From positions 15,207,114 through 15,271,113 of the forward strand of contig NW_020313005.1 of assembly GCF_003265705.1 (NCBI RefSeq): a stretch of 64,000 nucleotides of DNA. The letters run 5' to 3'. Within the stretch, counting starts at the first letter, position 1. Every line of letters starts with the position of its first letter. The notes under the pieces are model-generated. The model saw nothing but the letters and a program-made list of their open reading frames with translations. It did not search any database and was not told where the DNA came from. Shown piece after piece: positions 10,250-21,745 of this stretch. A program made the translations under genes and the position numbers. This DNA comes from Callorhinus ursinus (lineage: Eukaryota; Chordata; Mammalia; Carnivora; Otariidae).

Positions 10250-10385
10250 GGAGCATAGGGGGCTGCCAGATTAGAAGAAAAACAAAAATCCAGGATGCCC
10301 TGTAGTGATAAGGACATACTGATATTTAAAAAGTATGTTGTTACCTGAAATATACATTTAACTGGATGTGTAGTGTTTTATGGGG
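10250..10385. mobile_element. Ancient interspersed repeat, family not named
   Basis: GGGGCTGCCAGATTAGAAGA, ATCCAGGATGCCC and TTTAACTGGATG recall a common mammalian repeat with the text 'gttgccagat...acaggatgcccagttaaat'. I recognise the pattern but cannot assign the family safely. Confidence 0.45.
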
Positions 10386-10904
10386 CAGCCTTGCATGCAC
10401 AAAGCCTTCCTTGTTCAGTGCTCAGTACAAGCAAGCGTTTCCAGGAAAGTCTACCTATGGAAAGCCAGGCCCAGGGTCTGGGTCTTGAAGCCTAGAAGAG
10501 GCCCTGGCAGACAAGAGCAGGCAGAACCCTACACAGCACAGGAAAGGGGGTCCCCAAAGCTCTGGGCTAGTTGTGAGCTAGGCATTTGCTAGAAACAGGG
10601 AAGGCCTCAAAAAAAGGGAAGGAATTTCCCTTGGGAGCAGGTACCAGAGAGCACAGTGCATCCTCACCCCGAGACTGGCTTTGTCCTTCTCTTTGGGAGA
10701 GAAGGGAGGGCAAAGTGAACACAGCAGACCAGTGGGGTGGGACAGAAGGACCTGACTGTGAGCTGAGCCATGCTGCTCACCCTCCACAGGATGCCTAGAA
10801 AATCCCAGAACCTCTCTCAGCATTATATCTGGGCTCCATGTCCATGCACATAGAATCTTCAGTGCCTGGGCGGTGATCAAAATTGCCAAATGAATAAGTA
10901 GACT
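10386..10904. other. Unique sequence, nothing recognised
   Basis: No repeat or exon that I can identify. Frames on both strands around 10578-10889 are mutual shadows. Confidence 0.35.
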
Positions 10905-11745
10905 CAGCCCATACTATAATATTTCTTTGATTGCTGTGTTTATATTTCCTGAACCTGAACATTCATATCTTTCATCAGTTCTGTTAATTTCTCAGCCATG
11001 GTCTCACTGAGTACTACTTCTCCCCATTCCCTTCACTGTCTGCTATTAGGTGAGTATGAGACTTTCTAATTCTACCCTCCATGTCTCTTAACTTTTCTGT
11101 GATATTTGTCACCTCTCATCTGCAGTGTGGCACTCAGGCTGATGTTCTCTAACTTGTCTTCCACTCCACTCATCACTGTATCCACTGCATTCAGTCAGCT
11201 CTTCGGTTTGCCTAGCAGATTGTAATTTTAACACTATGTTAATTTTGAGAAGTTCATTTTTCAAGCCTTCTTGTTCTTTTATCATAATGTCTTGTTCCAC
11301 CTTGATGGTTTTTATGGTTTCTAACTCTAATAATTTTTATAGACTCTTACATAGTGTTGTATTGCCTTTGGTGCTTGGGGTTCCAGGCTTCCTGTTTCCT
11401 GAGCTGTATAGCTCATAAAAGAATGCTTAGAAATATGTTTGACATTTTTATTGTGAATTCATAATCAGCAAGGGCTTTTTTCTCAATGGAAATCCTACAT
11501 GACCTAAGTTTTTTGTTAGCTTCCTCCTGGCACCTTGGAGTATCACAGACATGGGATCAATTTTTATGTTCATTGCTCAGCTTGGGGATCCCAGCCCACA
11601 CAGGGACTGTCAATTCCGACTCTAAATCAACACATGGCAGAGACTCAGGGTATAGTTTCACACAGAACATTTTTCCACCTGAATTACAGTTAGATCTGTT
11701 CTCCTCTGCTCCCTATAGCAGACTTCCTACTCTCCCCTTCAATGA
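10905..11745 (-). mobile_element. L1M-class LINE fragment, antisense
   Basis: The run CCTCCATGTCTCTTAACTTT, TTGAGAAGTTCATTTTTCAA, CTTCTTGTTCTTTTATCATA, ATGTCTTGTTCCACCTTGAT and ATGGTTTTTATGGTTTCTAA matches the antisense of the 3' UTR segment of old L1M elements that I remember ('...catttctagaagttctatttgg...tttcttgttc...'). It continues with CACAGACATGGGATCAATTTT up to about 11745. Badly decayed, non-coding. Confidence 0.7.
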
Positions 11746-11830
11746 CAGTGCTTCCCTGTGAGGATATCTTGCCTTGTGTAGGCTCAAGTCCTGCTCTCCT
11801 ATCCCTCTGTGGTTAGAGCCCAGAGCCTTC

Positions 11831-12026
11831 CATACATGTGCACATATACACATGTGTGCACTCACACGCAAGTGCATACCACATACACAGCATTTGTGCA
11901 TGCGCACATGTGCAGACACATACACAGGCACACATGTGCAAGAGAGCATGTGTACACATGCAAATGGAAGTACACACAAGCATACACACATGCACACACC
12001 TCTGCACACACAGGCACACATGTGGT
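11831..12026. repeat. Imperfect CA-rich tract with GTGCAC/CATGTG units
   Basis: About 195 bases of alternating CACATG, GTGCACAC and CATACACA units. This explains why frames stay open in several phases: 213 codons on the minus strand (11713-12354) and 121, 94 and 80 codons on the plus strand. Their Cys/Val/His/Thr-rich translations are repeat artefacts. The alternating purine-pyrimidine pattern is Z-DNA-prone. Confidence 0.9.
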
Positions 12027-13334
12027 CACTGCAGTGCTTACATTCCTGTAGTGTTGGTTTTGAGTGCCTTGCCACTGGACTGGGGATTTCCATTCTTTTT
12101 GTGTCTTCACCTATACCGTTAAAGCATATGTGCATGTGATCACCTGTTCTGCAGGTCTGTATGGGAGGAAGCTGGCTCTTGTCCTCACTTGCCATGATGC
12201 TGGCACCAGAAGCCATCCTATGTCCTGTGGGTGTGGTGTGTTCAGTGTCCCTTTCAGAGAGCATCACTGAGCAAGGCTTTGGCTCATCATGGTCCCTCAG
12301 GTTCTCGTTGCCACCTGACGGACACTGAAAAAATACTTGAGCCCAAACCCCCACCTTGCTGGAAGAGGTTGGAGACAGAGTTCGTGGGGCTGACTTGGCC
12401 TCTGGGCACCCCTAGCACTCCAGCTGTGACCTGAGCCCCAGATCCCTGCATCAGACCTCACAGATCCAGGATTCACAGCCCAAACAGAGAGACATGGTAG
12501 GCATAGCTCAGCCCCTCCCCAGGACACTGAGTGCACCTCCTGAACCAGGGATTCTGCTTTGGTACATTGTGGCCTTATAGTAGGTGCTCCCAGAACCCCG
12601 TCAGGCTTCCTGTTGACCTTGGCCCAGACATGTGCACCCCCTTCCTTGTGGCCACCAATCCTCCCCCTTTGGTTCTGGTCTCAGGATCGGCCTTTTGCAT
12701 GTCTGGAATGCCACTTCACCATGAGCAGAGCAGCACTGGGTCTTAGGAATCAGATGTGAAGCCAGATGACATGTAAAACCCTGTGTTCCCCATAACAGTT
12801 ATCATTATAACTCTGAGCATCAAGAACCAAAGCCCCTCTCACCCCAAGGTGTCACGGAGAGCCAGGCTGAAAGGAGGGTCAGAGTCCCTGACAGAGGCCA
12901 TCCCTGAAGATCATCATCTCATTGTCCTGCTCCTCAGTCATCAGTTAGCCCCAGCAGTGGACTGGCCATGCCCAGGGGATGGTCTCCTCAGCCCTGCCGC
13001 ACCAGTGCCAGCAGGTGCCCCTGACTTTCTGCCCCTGCCCAACAGTGCCGATACCCTGAGAGGCACGAGGACAGCATAGGCTTCTTCCTACACTCAACTG
13101 GGGTTATGTCCGCAGCCCTGTTGGGATTAGGGCTAGGAGGAGTTGAGGGGTGGGAGAGGAAGTCCACATTACCCAGGTTGGAGCAATCCCTGGAACTACC
13201 TGGGGCTGGTTGTGCTGCATCTGCCCTGCAGCCCAGGCTCAGCACTGCACACACTCTCTTCCAGTTGCACGCCATCAACCTGGTCTGCCATTTGTTCCTG
13301 CCTGCCCACCTTTCTCCTGACTCCTTCCTTCCTC
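12027..13334. other. Unique sequence, nothing recognised
   Basis: About 1.3 kb without a repeat that I can name. Overlapping frames on both strands (12231-13444) show no conserved domain. Confidence 0.4.
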
Positions 13335-14060
13335 CATCCATATGTTCATTCACTAAGGGTTTGTTCATTCGTTTACTCATTTATCCATCAGACTACGAAG
13401 GCCTCTCAGTGCCAGGCACTGAGCTAGCACTGAGCTGGCTCTAAGGAGACAGTGATAAGTCACAGCCCCAGCTGTGAAAGGCTGATGTTCAGAGGGAGAG
13501 TTGGGCATGTAAACAGATGATTCACACAAAGCTGTCAGAAATATCTGCAAGGGAAGCATGAGACAAAAGAGGCCAGCCACCAAACACCTACAAAGGGACA
13601 ACTTGAGGAGGCCCTGGGAGGTAACTAGGACCCAGCAGAGGGGCAGGAGGAAGAGACCTACAGCACCAAGGAGATGTGAATGGGCACTGCCTGTTCCCCA
13701 GAGGGCAAGGGGAGGGCGGTAAGCACCAGCCAAGGAGGATGGACCTGGTCCAACAAGGGATGGGACCACAGAAGGACTTTAAGCAGGACCCTGCAGGATC
13801 AGCCTGGGTCTCCACTGGGTCATTCTAGTGAAGTGTGTGGGGTGGGGTTGGCTTGGAGGGGAGATTGTTGGAGGCTGTGGGATCAGTCCTAGGAGGAATA
13901 GTGAAGACCCAAGCCAAGGCAGTGGCAGTGGGGACAGGAACACGTGGGTAAACCTGAGGTTAGAGCTGCAGAATCTGTAGGACTTGCTGATTCACAGGCG
14001 TGGGTGAGGGAGAGGCAGGAGGCAAGAATGGCCCATAGGTTCTGGTCCATATTTGGGGAT
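13335..14060 (-). mobile_element. L2 LINE, 3' region, antisense
   Basis: Begins with the reversed L2 3' end (TATGTTCATTCACTAAGGGT, CAGTGCCAGGCACTGAGCTA) and proceeds through GGGCATGTAAACAGATGATT, GGACTTTAAGCAGGACCCTG and GGACTTGCTGATTCACAGGC, in the order of the remembered L2 3' region. The minus frame at 13377-13769 (130 codons) lies in the L2 sense direction but has no reverse-transcriptase motif, so I read it as relic sequence. Confidence 0.75.
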
Positions 14061-14998
14061 AGAAAGGGAGGAGAATCCCAGAGCCAGCTTCTTCTAAGAA
14101 GCAGCCCAAGCCACGCCAGCAAACCTGGTAGAGGAGCCCCCACTCTTCTGCTCCCCTCCAGACACTGACACTGAGTACTTCCCTAAGCCCACCTCCCACC
14201 AGCCCCAGGTGTGAGGGTGAGGACAAGACAAAACAGGCTCGCTCTCTCTCCCTCTGCAGAGCCTGCTCCTCTGCAGCCCTGGGAAAGGAGGAAAGATCAG
14301 GAGGCAGGGCTCATCCATTATGAATTCCCCCTGGGGATTCCAGTGCCTCCAAAGCCAATTGCATTATTTAAAACTGGCTTAAATTTGGCCCAGAATAGAG
14401 AGGTGTCTCTCTTGTTGGTCACCATCCTTTTCTCCTGTGGCATCTTCCCCTTTTCCTTAGAGGAGGCACAGCGCTTCAGGCAGAGAATCAGGTCTCATGC
14501 ACAGCCCCACACAAACGGTGTCACTTCCCTTCTGCCCAGCTACTGAATGGAGCTAGCTGTTCTCCCTCTTTTAACCTCCTCAGTTCACAAAGAAAGACAG
14601 TATACTCATTTCTGATGGCATGTTGCGGAGAAATCTAAGTTACTTGGTTTATTTTGCTGAACCACTCTGAGGTAAATGATCCTACAGGTCTCATGGAAGC
14701 TGTGGTCAGAGGAATTGCTCTGTTCCCTAGAAGCAAAGGACTGCTCAGGTGGCTGGATACCGGGGGCCTGAGCTTCTAGCCTGGGGGAAGAAGGAAGGAA
14801 GAGCAGAGCCGCCAAACTTGTTGCTATGGAGATTTTCTCCCCAGCAAGTAGAGTAGTTGGGGCTGTCATTGGAGCTAACCTTGAAGGATTTCCATGAGAG
14901 AGAAAGGAAAAACGGGCAGAGATAGAGATATATGATGTGAAGTCTGACCTTTACCTGGGAGGTTGGGGAGAGCCAGTATGTCAAAAATGATACCATAG
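14061..14998. other. Unique sequence, nothing recognised
   Basis: About 940 bases. The segment at 14338-14400, with CCAATTGCATTATTTAAAAC, is AT-rich and repeat-free and could be a conserved non-coding element, but that is only impression. Confidence 0.35.
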
Positions 14999-15067
14999 CT
15001 GGGGGGAAGGGGAGGAGAAAAAGTGGAGGGGAGGGCAGGGAGGGGAGAGGGTGGGGGAACAGGCGGG
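14999..15067 (+). repeat. G/A-rich tract with a G-quadruplex motif
   Basis: Almost pure purine on the plus strand for about 65 bases. At 15028-15045 four G runs (GGGG-A-GGG-CA-GGG-A-GGGG) meet the usual G-quadruplex pattern. It is low-complexity DNA; no gene start is visible next to it. Confidence 0.8.
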
Positions 15068-15094
15068 TGTATTTTCTCTCAATTGGCCCTCACC

Positions 15095-15275
15095 AAACTC
15101 TGGTATAGAAGGTGTTATTAGTCTCCCTTTTACAGATGAAGACACTGAGGTTTGAAGACCCTGAGGGTCGTCATCCAGAGTCTCAGATCAATAAATAATG
15201 AGTCTGGGGTTGGAATGAAGGTTTTTCAGAAATGACTCTAAAACTCATTCTCCTAGTGCATGATCCTGCTGTCTC
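15095..15275 (-). mobile_element. MIR SINE, antisense
   Basis: Reversed MIR: GAAGGTGTTATTAGTCTCCC, TTTTACAGATGAAGACACTG AGG, ATCCAGAGTCTCAGATCAATA and a final CTAAAACTCATTCTCCTAGT where MIR reads 'ccagagcccgtgctctt'. Confidence 0.8.
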
Positions 15276-15439
15276 ACCCCACTGGTACACTCTGGGAGGT
15301 AGAGGCCACAGGACTCCAAAACAAGTCAAGCAGGAGAGTCCCCTTTTCCTGATTGTGCTCCTGTCCAAACACTCAATCATCTCCCATGTGGTTCTCCCAG
15401 GCATCGGGGTAATCAGGGTCTACTCCCTCCAACTTCCCT

Positions 15440-15650
15440 GAGACATCCCCCATTCATCTGCCTCCACGGCCCAGCCCAGGCATCGCTTTCCCTCTCATCC
15501 ACTTTCTGCCTTGGCTCTCACTTCTCTTGGCCTCACTGCTCTTCTGCAGACCTGAATCCCTGACTTCTCTAAAGACCCTCCAACTCCACCTCTAGGAAAC
15601 TTTCCTGAACACCATGCCATGGTACTCTTTTTCTCAGAGCTCTGACTAAG
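15440..15650 (+). mobile_element. L2 LINE 3' region, sense
   Basis: Pyrimidine-rich text with AGGAAACTTTCCTGAACACC recalls the L2 segment 'ccaggaagcctttcctgattac...'. Similarity is moderate and the boundaries are soft. Confidence 0.5.
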
Positions 15651-16702
15651 GACACTCAGACTGAGGAGACCATGTGTTCACATTTAAAGACCCAAAGGGA
15701 CCAGCCAGCAGGGATGAGGGCTCCACACAGCAAGGGCTGGACAGCTCCAACACACAACAGCCACTGGTGTGTTGCTGTGGATGGAGGGCCTCTCCCCACA
15801 CTCCACAGGGAAGGGTCTCAGTCTTGTCCAGGACTGCCCTCTCTGAGGCTGGAGAAACATGCTCTAGGCCTTGTGGGCTTTCCGTTGCCTTGCTTCTGCA
15901 TCCTGGTTGAAGTTGAAACTTTTGAAGTAATCAGTGCCCACAGAGTATCAGGATAAGTAAGTAATAAATACTATTTTTCTAGGTAAAAGATAGGCTATAC
16001 TGACTCCCCAAAGACTGGAGATGAGGCGGTACTAGAGCAGCCCCAGAGGCAGATTAAGACGAAACTCCTTTTGGACACATTATTGCTATCAAAATATTTG
16101 TCTCATACGTGGAGTTCCACTTCTGATCTGCACTCAGATTGACATTTAGGAACTCTAGTTTCAAGGGACAGAAACTTAAACTACAGAATGGTCATAAATT
16201 TTGGAAGCATAGGTGACTATAGGTACGAAATTGTTTCTTGTATTGCATTACAGCACATGATCAAGTCAATGACGTTAGATGTGTTTTGTATTATCTTTCA
16301 TTAGCAAGTAGAGTGCAGTGTGCAGTGCAAAATTGCAGTGAGCACAGTACATGAATGCAACATCTCCACTAATATTTGCATATGTGAGGCATTACCTCAT
16401 TGGATTTGTTTCTCTGATTTTCAAAAGTAAACCTGTGCCTTCAGCAGACCCCAGAAGAAATTGTCAAAGGGCTTTAGATCTGGTGGGCATCCAGGCTTTT
16501 CCATCCAGCTACCTCATGCAATCTAGTCTGGGAAATTATCGTCCAGCCCCCCCTTACCTCTGTCATGAGTAGCACTCCGTCCTGTTGGATATATTTGGAG
16601 CAACCTCTCGCTAGCCTGCCAAGTGCAAGAAGTAATAGTAATTGGTCACTTACATGGTCAAATAGAGCAAACACATATCCATGTTTCCAGAATTTATGGC
16701 CA
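15651..16702. other. Unique sequence, nothing recognised
   Basis: About 1 kb. AT-rich and repeat-poor at 15950-16420, with a small GCAGTG-based repeat at 16315-16340 (GTGCAGTGTGCAGTGCAAAA). No gene seen. Confidence 0.4.
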
Positions 16703-17240
16703 CCATATGTCTTAACTCAGACTGCTACAACAAAATACTATAGACTGGGTGACTTAAAGAGCAGACATTTAGTTCCCATGGTTTTGAAGTCTAGAAGTCT
16801 GAGGTCAGGGTGCCCAGCATGGTCAGATTCCAGGAAGAGTCTTCTTGCTGTCTTCTCACTGTGTCCTCTCACAAGGCATGTAGAAGGTCAGCAAGCTCCC
16901 TGGTCTTTTTGTATAAGGGTGCTAATCCTATCAGGTGGACCCCACCCTCATGACCTCATCTAAACCTAATTACCTCATCTTCAAATTGTGGGGTTGGGGG
17001 CTGGGCTCCAACATGTGATTTTGGAGGATACAATTCAGATCACAATATTCTATCTCTGCCACCCTAAGATTTATGTTCTTCTCACATAAAAAAAAACATA
17101 CATTCCATCCCAACATCCCTCGAAGTCTTAACTCATTCCAGCATCAAGTCCAAAGTCCAAAGTCTTATCTAAGTATCTAATCAGATATGGATGAGACTCA
17201 AGTATCATTCATCCTAAGTCAAAATTCCTCTCCAGCTGCG
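16703..17240 (-). mobile_element. MaLR LTR (MST/MLT1 type) plus a piece of internal sequence, antisense
   Basis: 16703-17060 reads as a reversed MaLR LTR: TACTATAGACTGGGTGACTT, GAAGTCTAGAAGTCTGAGGT, ACCTCATCTAAACCTAATTA, and a final GATTTTGGAGGATACAATTC AGA. From 17060 to about 17240 it continues into the internal region that I associate with MST/THE1 (CATTCCATCCCAACATCCCT, TTAACTCATTCCAGCATCAA, CAAAGTCCAAAGTCTTATCT). So this is a 3' LTR still joined to the end of its internal part, cut off where the next L1 begins. Long-dead endogenous-retrovirus-like DNA with no viral gene. Confidence 0.8.
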
Positions 17241-17254
17241 AACCTATGAGTATT

Positions 17255-18160
17255 TTACTCAACAAATAACACCCAAACTCAAAAATGGGCAAACGACTTG
17301 AGCAGACATTTCTCCAAAGAAGATATACAAATGACCAATAAGCACACGAAAAGATTCTGAACATCACTAGTCATTAGGGAAATGCAAACCAAAACCTCAG
17401 TGAGATACCACTTTACCTTCATTAGGTTGAATGTTATCAAAAAAGAGGACCTAATAAAAGTTGGTGAGAATGTGAAGAAATTCGTATCCCTGTGCACTGC
17501 TAGTAGAAGTATAAAATGGTGCAACTGCTATGGAAAATAATATCATAGTTCCTCAAAAATTAAACATAGAAATATCATTTGATCTAGCAATTCCCTAGTA
17601 TATCCCTAGGTATATACTCAAAACAGTAGAAAGCAGGGACTTGAACAGAAATTTGAACACCCATGTTCATAGCAGCAGGGTTCACAATAGCCAAGAGATC
17701 AAAGCAACTCAAACTGTCACCCAGAGGATGACTGGATAAACAAAGTGTGGTATATGCATACAATGGGATATTATTCAGCCTTAAAAAGGGAAGGAAATTC
17801 TGACACCTGCTACAACATGGATGAACCTCAAGGACATAATGTCAAGTGAAATAAGCCAGTTACAAAAGGACAAAGATGTATGATTCCACTTATACGAGGT
17901 ACCTAGGATAGCCGGATTCATAGACACACAAAAAAATAGAAAGGTGGTTGCCAGAGGCTGTAGGGAGGCAGAAATGAGAGTTAGTGTTTGATGGGTACAG
18001 GGTTTCAGTTTGAGATGATGAAAACGTTATGGAGATAGATGATGGTGACACTTTCACACAGTGTGAATGTACTCCATGGCACCGAGTTTTACACTTAAAA
18101 TGGTTACAGCGGTAAATTTTATGTAATGTATATTTTGCCACAATAAAAAATAATTTAAAA
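17255..18160 (+). mobile_element. L1 LINE (L1MA/L1MB type), ORF2 end and 3' UTR
   Basis: Sense L1 landmarks in order: AAAATGGGCAAACGACTTGA, GCAGACATTTCTCCAAAGAA, GGGAAATGCAAACCAAAACC, CACAATAGCCAAGAGATCAA, ATGGATGAACCTCAAGGACA, then the 3' UTR (GGTGGTTGCCAGAGGCTGTA, TTACACTTAAAATGGTTACA) and an A-rich end near 18150. It is 5'-truncated inside ORF2 and adjoins the MaLR internal fragment, into which it probably inserted. Stops and frameshifts prevent any product. Confidence 0.92.
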
Positions 18161-19019
18161 GAAGCATTTTACTTAGATGCCTTTGAACTATATCAATGCA
18201 AATACTTTACATCTTCCAAAAAGCTGGCTACATATTAAACTTTCTACTCTGTTAATCATAATTCTTCTACACAAGCCCTCATTTGTGTACTCTTTTTGCA
18301 AAATGTATCTATCTGCATATATTCATACCTTGTTTTACACATGTCCAAGTCAGTCCTTAAAAAAAAAAAAATGATGACATCCCAGATTGCATTTTTAGAA
18401 CACGATGTCTGAGGTACAGTGACAGCCACACCACACTGTCCCCTGTGTCCCCTGCGCTGGTCAGATACAACCAGACACCTAGCCCCTTGTCAGCTGTCTC
18501 TCACTGTGATGCTGGGGAAGGGAAAGCTAAGCTTGGCATGATTCCAGGGGGGAGGAATCCAGTGGTCTTGAAGCATATGAAGACTTGCTATGAAGAAGAG
18601 AAATTTGATTCTTCAGACGTTTTTCCAAAGGACCAACTGGTACTTCTGAGTTGGACTTGTAAGAACTCCTACCATTTAAAGTACATGGAAACAAATAAGC
18701 TTCTTTATAAGTAATGAGCCCCCTGCCTCCAGATTAGTCCAAAGTGATGGCAAAGCTCAAAGAAGGATGTTAGTGAAGGGGTCTTGCTTAGGAAGGAAGT
18801 TTGGGGTAGAAGATTTCTCAGACCCTTTGGAAACGCAGATCCAGGATATGATTTATTGAGCACCTTCTATGCTATCTGACATCTCCTGGTGAGCTCACCT
18901 ATTTTTCAGGCACCTAAAGTTAAGCACAATGGCTCTTATTTCTTTGTGCTCATCCCATAGCTCCTGATATAAGGCCATTCAGTATTTGCAGGTCACTGAT
19001 CCCTACCAACCACCCTCTC
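18161..19019. other. Unique sequence, nothing recognised
   Basis: About 850 bases, including an A13 run at 18359-18371. The 89-codon plus frame at 18445-18714 has no family motif I recognise. Confidence 0.4.
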
Positions 19020-19385
19020 AGCAATCAAAAGTATTTACTGAGCCACTCCTTGGTGCCCAGTACTGTCTTAGGTGCTTGGTGCAAACAGGCATGAAAGGTA
19101 TGACCCCAGCCCCAGTGGAAATGACCTGCATTCTTTCTTAGGAAGAACTTCTTAGGAAAAAATATGGCACATGGTTGGTGCTCAAGAACTATGTATTAAT
19201 TGGATTAATGTATAAAAAAAAAGACCCACATTTTATAGGGTTCTCAAGGAAAGCAAAGGAGTCCAATCTGAGCTATTTTAGTCAGGATAGGTTTCAAAGA
19301 AGTGAGACCTGAGCTAGGTCTGGGAAAATAGGAGGGAACTGATTCAGTAATGGGAAAGCAGGATTTGAGGCAAAAGAGAACACTT
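19020..19385 (-). mobile_element. L2 LINE 3' region, antisense, fragmented
   Basis: AAAAGTATTTACTGAGCCAC, GTGCCCAGTACTGTCTTAGG and TGCTTGGTGCAAACAGGCAT match the reversed L2 3' end; TCAAAGAAGTGAGACCTGAG matches the further L2 text. A short sense-oriented 3' end (GGTGCTCAAGAACTATGTAT, about 19150-19215) lies between the two parts, suggesting a second fragment. Confidence 0.6.
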
Positions 19386-19386
19386 T

Positions 19387-19622
19387 TAACCACCAATTAT
19401 TATGTGTTGGACATTGAGATAAGACCTTCTTCACACAGTATCTCATTTAGTCCCCATACAACCCTAGGAAATAGGTATTAATACCCATTTCATAGTTAAG
19501 AAACTAAGATTTAAGGAAGTACATGACTTGCTAACAACCACACAGCTAGTAAGTGGGCAAGCTCAGGTTGGAGCCCACATTGAATTCCAAAGCCCATGCT
19601 AGTGACCACTATACAATTAACC
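19387..19622 (-). mobile_element. MIR SINE, antisense, nearly full length
   Basis: Clear reversed MIR: ATTATTATGTGTTGGACATT, CAGTATCTCATTTAGTCCCC, AGGTATTAATACCCATTTCA, ACCACACAGCTAGTAAGTGG and GCCCATGCTAGTGACCACTA. It retains the complement of the tRNA-like head region. Confidence 0.9.
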
Positions 19623-20334
19623 TTTCCTGGGCTCGGGACAAGTAGGTGGGGTGGAGCAGGGTGAAGATATTCTGGGAGAAGAGTAGGGGACAGTGTCCAG
19701 AAGGGAGAGCAGTCCTCATTTGGGGGGCCTTAAGAGCCAGAAAGAGGGGTAGTAAGGTCAGCAGGAATCACTATGGGCAGGTTCCTGAGGAGGCGCTTGG
19801 TCAGGCGACACAGGAAGCCTCTCTCCTGCTGAGCTGGCGTCCACTGAGGTCCTAGCAAGGAATGTCTCCTCTACCCCAGAGCCAGAACATCCCAAAATGG
19901 ACAGTGGCAGACAGGTTGCTTCTCTCCCTTGAACAATAAACCAGAGAACCACTTGTCAACCCTCCCAAAGGGGCAATGGTTCCAGGGAGAAATCCTACAG
20001 CTTTTGACAATGGTTGCATTTCTTGAGTCTGACAACTTCAGGAAGCATAAGACACTTTATCCATCAGGCCCAAAAACCAATCTGCCTTTTCCCCAGCTTC
20101 ATCCATCACAATCTCCATCTGCTGTTGGGGAGGTGGGGGGAGGGGAGGTACAGAGGGCTCTCCCTCCAACCCCACTTGCCAACAAACACTGGCTTTCCTA
20201 TTTCCCTCCAATGTGCTCCTATCAAATAAAGCCATGGTCATTGCTCAGGTTGGAAGGAGGGAGACAGAAGCAGCCAGGCCCTTCCAAAGCCTTCAGAGAT
20301 CAGGAACCCTACAGCCAGCCAGTTGACCCGGTTC
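19623..20334. other. Unique sequence, nothing recognised
   Basis: About 700 bases. The 145-codon frame at 19929-20366 crosses into the following MIR and shows no domain, so I treat it as chance. Confidence 0.4.
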
Positions 20335-20515
20335 TTAATCCCAGCTCCACCATACTAGCTGTCTGACTTTGATCCAGTTTCCCCACTTCTTTGAGACTCA
20401 AGGTCATCACCTGCAAAGGTGAGTGATAATATTCACTGTGTGGGACACTAGGGGAAGGAATGAGGAGCATATAGGAAGTATCTAGCTAAAGGTCCAAACT
20501 ATAATGAAGCAAATG
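20335..20515 (+). mobile_element. MIR SINE
   Basis: Sense MIR: ATCCCAGCTCCACCATACTA GCTG, GACTTTGATCCAGTTTCCCC, ACTTCTTTGAGACTCAAGGT, then a degraded 3' half. Confidence 0.65.
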
Positions 20516-20524
20516 AAAACGGTC

Positions 20525-20945
20525 CTCACTTACAGAGCACTTAAAGTATCCCTGGCCTTATGAAAAGCTCTTCAAAATTCATGCTCCCCACATCCTTTCC
20601 TGCTAACACATTTCCTCGCAGGAGTTCAGGGTCTCCTTGTTCATCCTGGGAGGCTGCAAACTCACTTGCTCCACACTTGCCCCCTGAGAAACTATCTCCT
20701 GGGTGAGCTAGCCCCTGCTTGCCTCCCTATGCACTGTAATAACTCGCATGAATTTTGCTGCCTGATCCTGCACAGCACTAAGTCTCCAAGAACCTGCCTC
20801 ATTCTTTAGCTCAGCTAGTTCTCACTGCAGCCTCCTTTTCTAGATGAGGACCCTGTATTCACTGAGCTTAAGTGATCTGTCCAAGGTTACACAGGTAAGT
20901 GACAGTGTCAAAACGTCAAACTCTTTCCCAAGTGGCCCTCAGAAC
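20525..20945 (-). mobile_element. MIR SINE, antisense, probably split
   Basis: 20525-20600 (CACTTACAGAGCACTTAAAG, AAAAGCTCTTCAAAATTCAT) looks like the reversed MIR 3' part. 20815-20945 (TTTTCTAGATGAGGACCCTG, TCTGTCCAAGGTTACACAGG TAAGTG) is the reversed MIR core. About 210 unrelated bases lie between. A single interrupted copy is plausible but not proven. Confidence 0.55.
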
Positions 20946-21704
20946 AAAGCTTCTGTTGCCCAGTACCAAGTAGGGGTGGCCTACCCTTCCTTGCCCAACA
21001 CCTTCACTATAACCCATTACCAAGCACATCTCTCCCCTTTTTGCAAAGACAGCTGTCCTGCCCTTGCCTGCTGAGGTGCAGGGGATTGGATTTCTCTAAA
21101 GAAAGGATTTTTCTGAAAGAAGAAACAGAATTGTTTCTCAACTTCAATTGCAAGCATTTCCAAGCAGGCTCAGCCCCCAGGAGCATCAGGGAGCAGATGG
21201 AGCAAGAATGGGGAGCAATGAGGTATTACAGGGGCCACTCATGCCATGGTCCTATAAGGGCGGGTTGGCTGTCCTCCTTGGCTGAGTACATTGCAAGGTT
21301 GGCAGTTGGGGTGTGGGATGAAAATCTCTACACCCATTACCCGACTGCTAATTCTACATGAAGAGCTCAGGGCAGTTCTCAACAGGTAGACAGCTCCTGA
21401 GTCCCATCTTGGGGGAAAAAAGTTCATTATGTTTAGGTTTCCAAAACTCTGGGCTCCAAGATTGAAATCAGCCTGATTATCAGGTAGTGGAAAGCCTGGT
21501 AGGCAGGCTAGACATCCTGGCCCTGAGCACCTTCCTCCCTGGGGAAACTGTGGTGGCCTTCTCAGGCAGCCAGAGCTGGTGTGCATGTGAGTCAGTACGT
21601 GAGAAACCCCTGGGACAGGGCACTGTGGTGGCTCACAGGTGGAGGGGCAGAGGACATCAGCTCTACCTACTGGGTAGCACCAGGAACATGGGGCCAGGGC
21701 TGGA
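20946..21704. other. Unique sequence, nothing recognised
   Basis: About 750 bases. The 161-codon minus frame at 21239-21724 has no domain I recognise and begins next to a CA-rich patch. Confidence 0.35.
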
Positions 21705-21745
21705 TGCACACACCACACACGCACACACAGATGCGTGTGCCCACT
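21705..21745. repeat. Short CA-rich tract
   Basis: ACACACCACACACGCACACA and neighbouring units. Low-complexity. Confidence 0.7.

Noticed and set aside
11713..12354. 213-codon minus-strand open frame, longest in the window
   Set aside because: Most of it is the complement of the CA/GTGCAC tract; frames are open in several phases on both strands and the translation is low-complexity Cys/Val/His.
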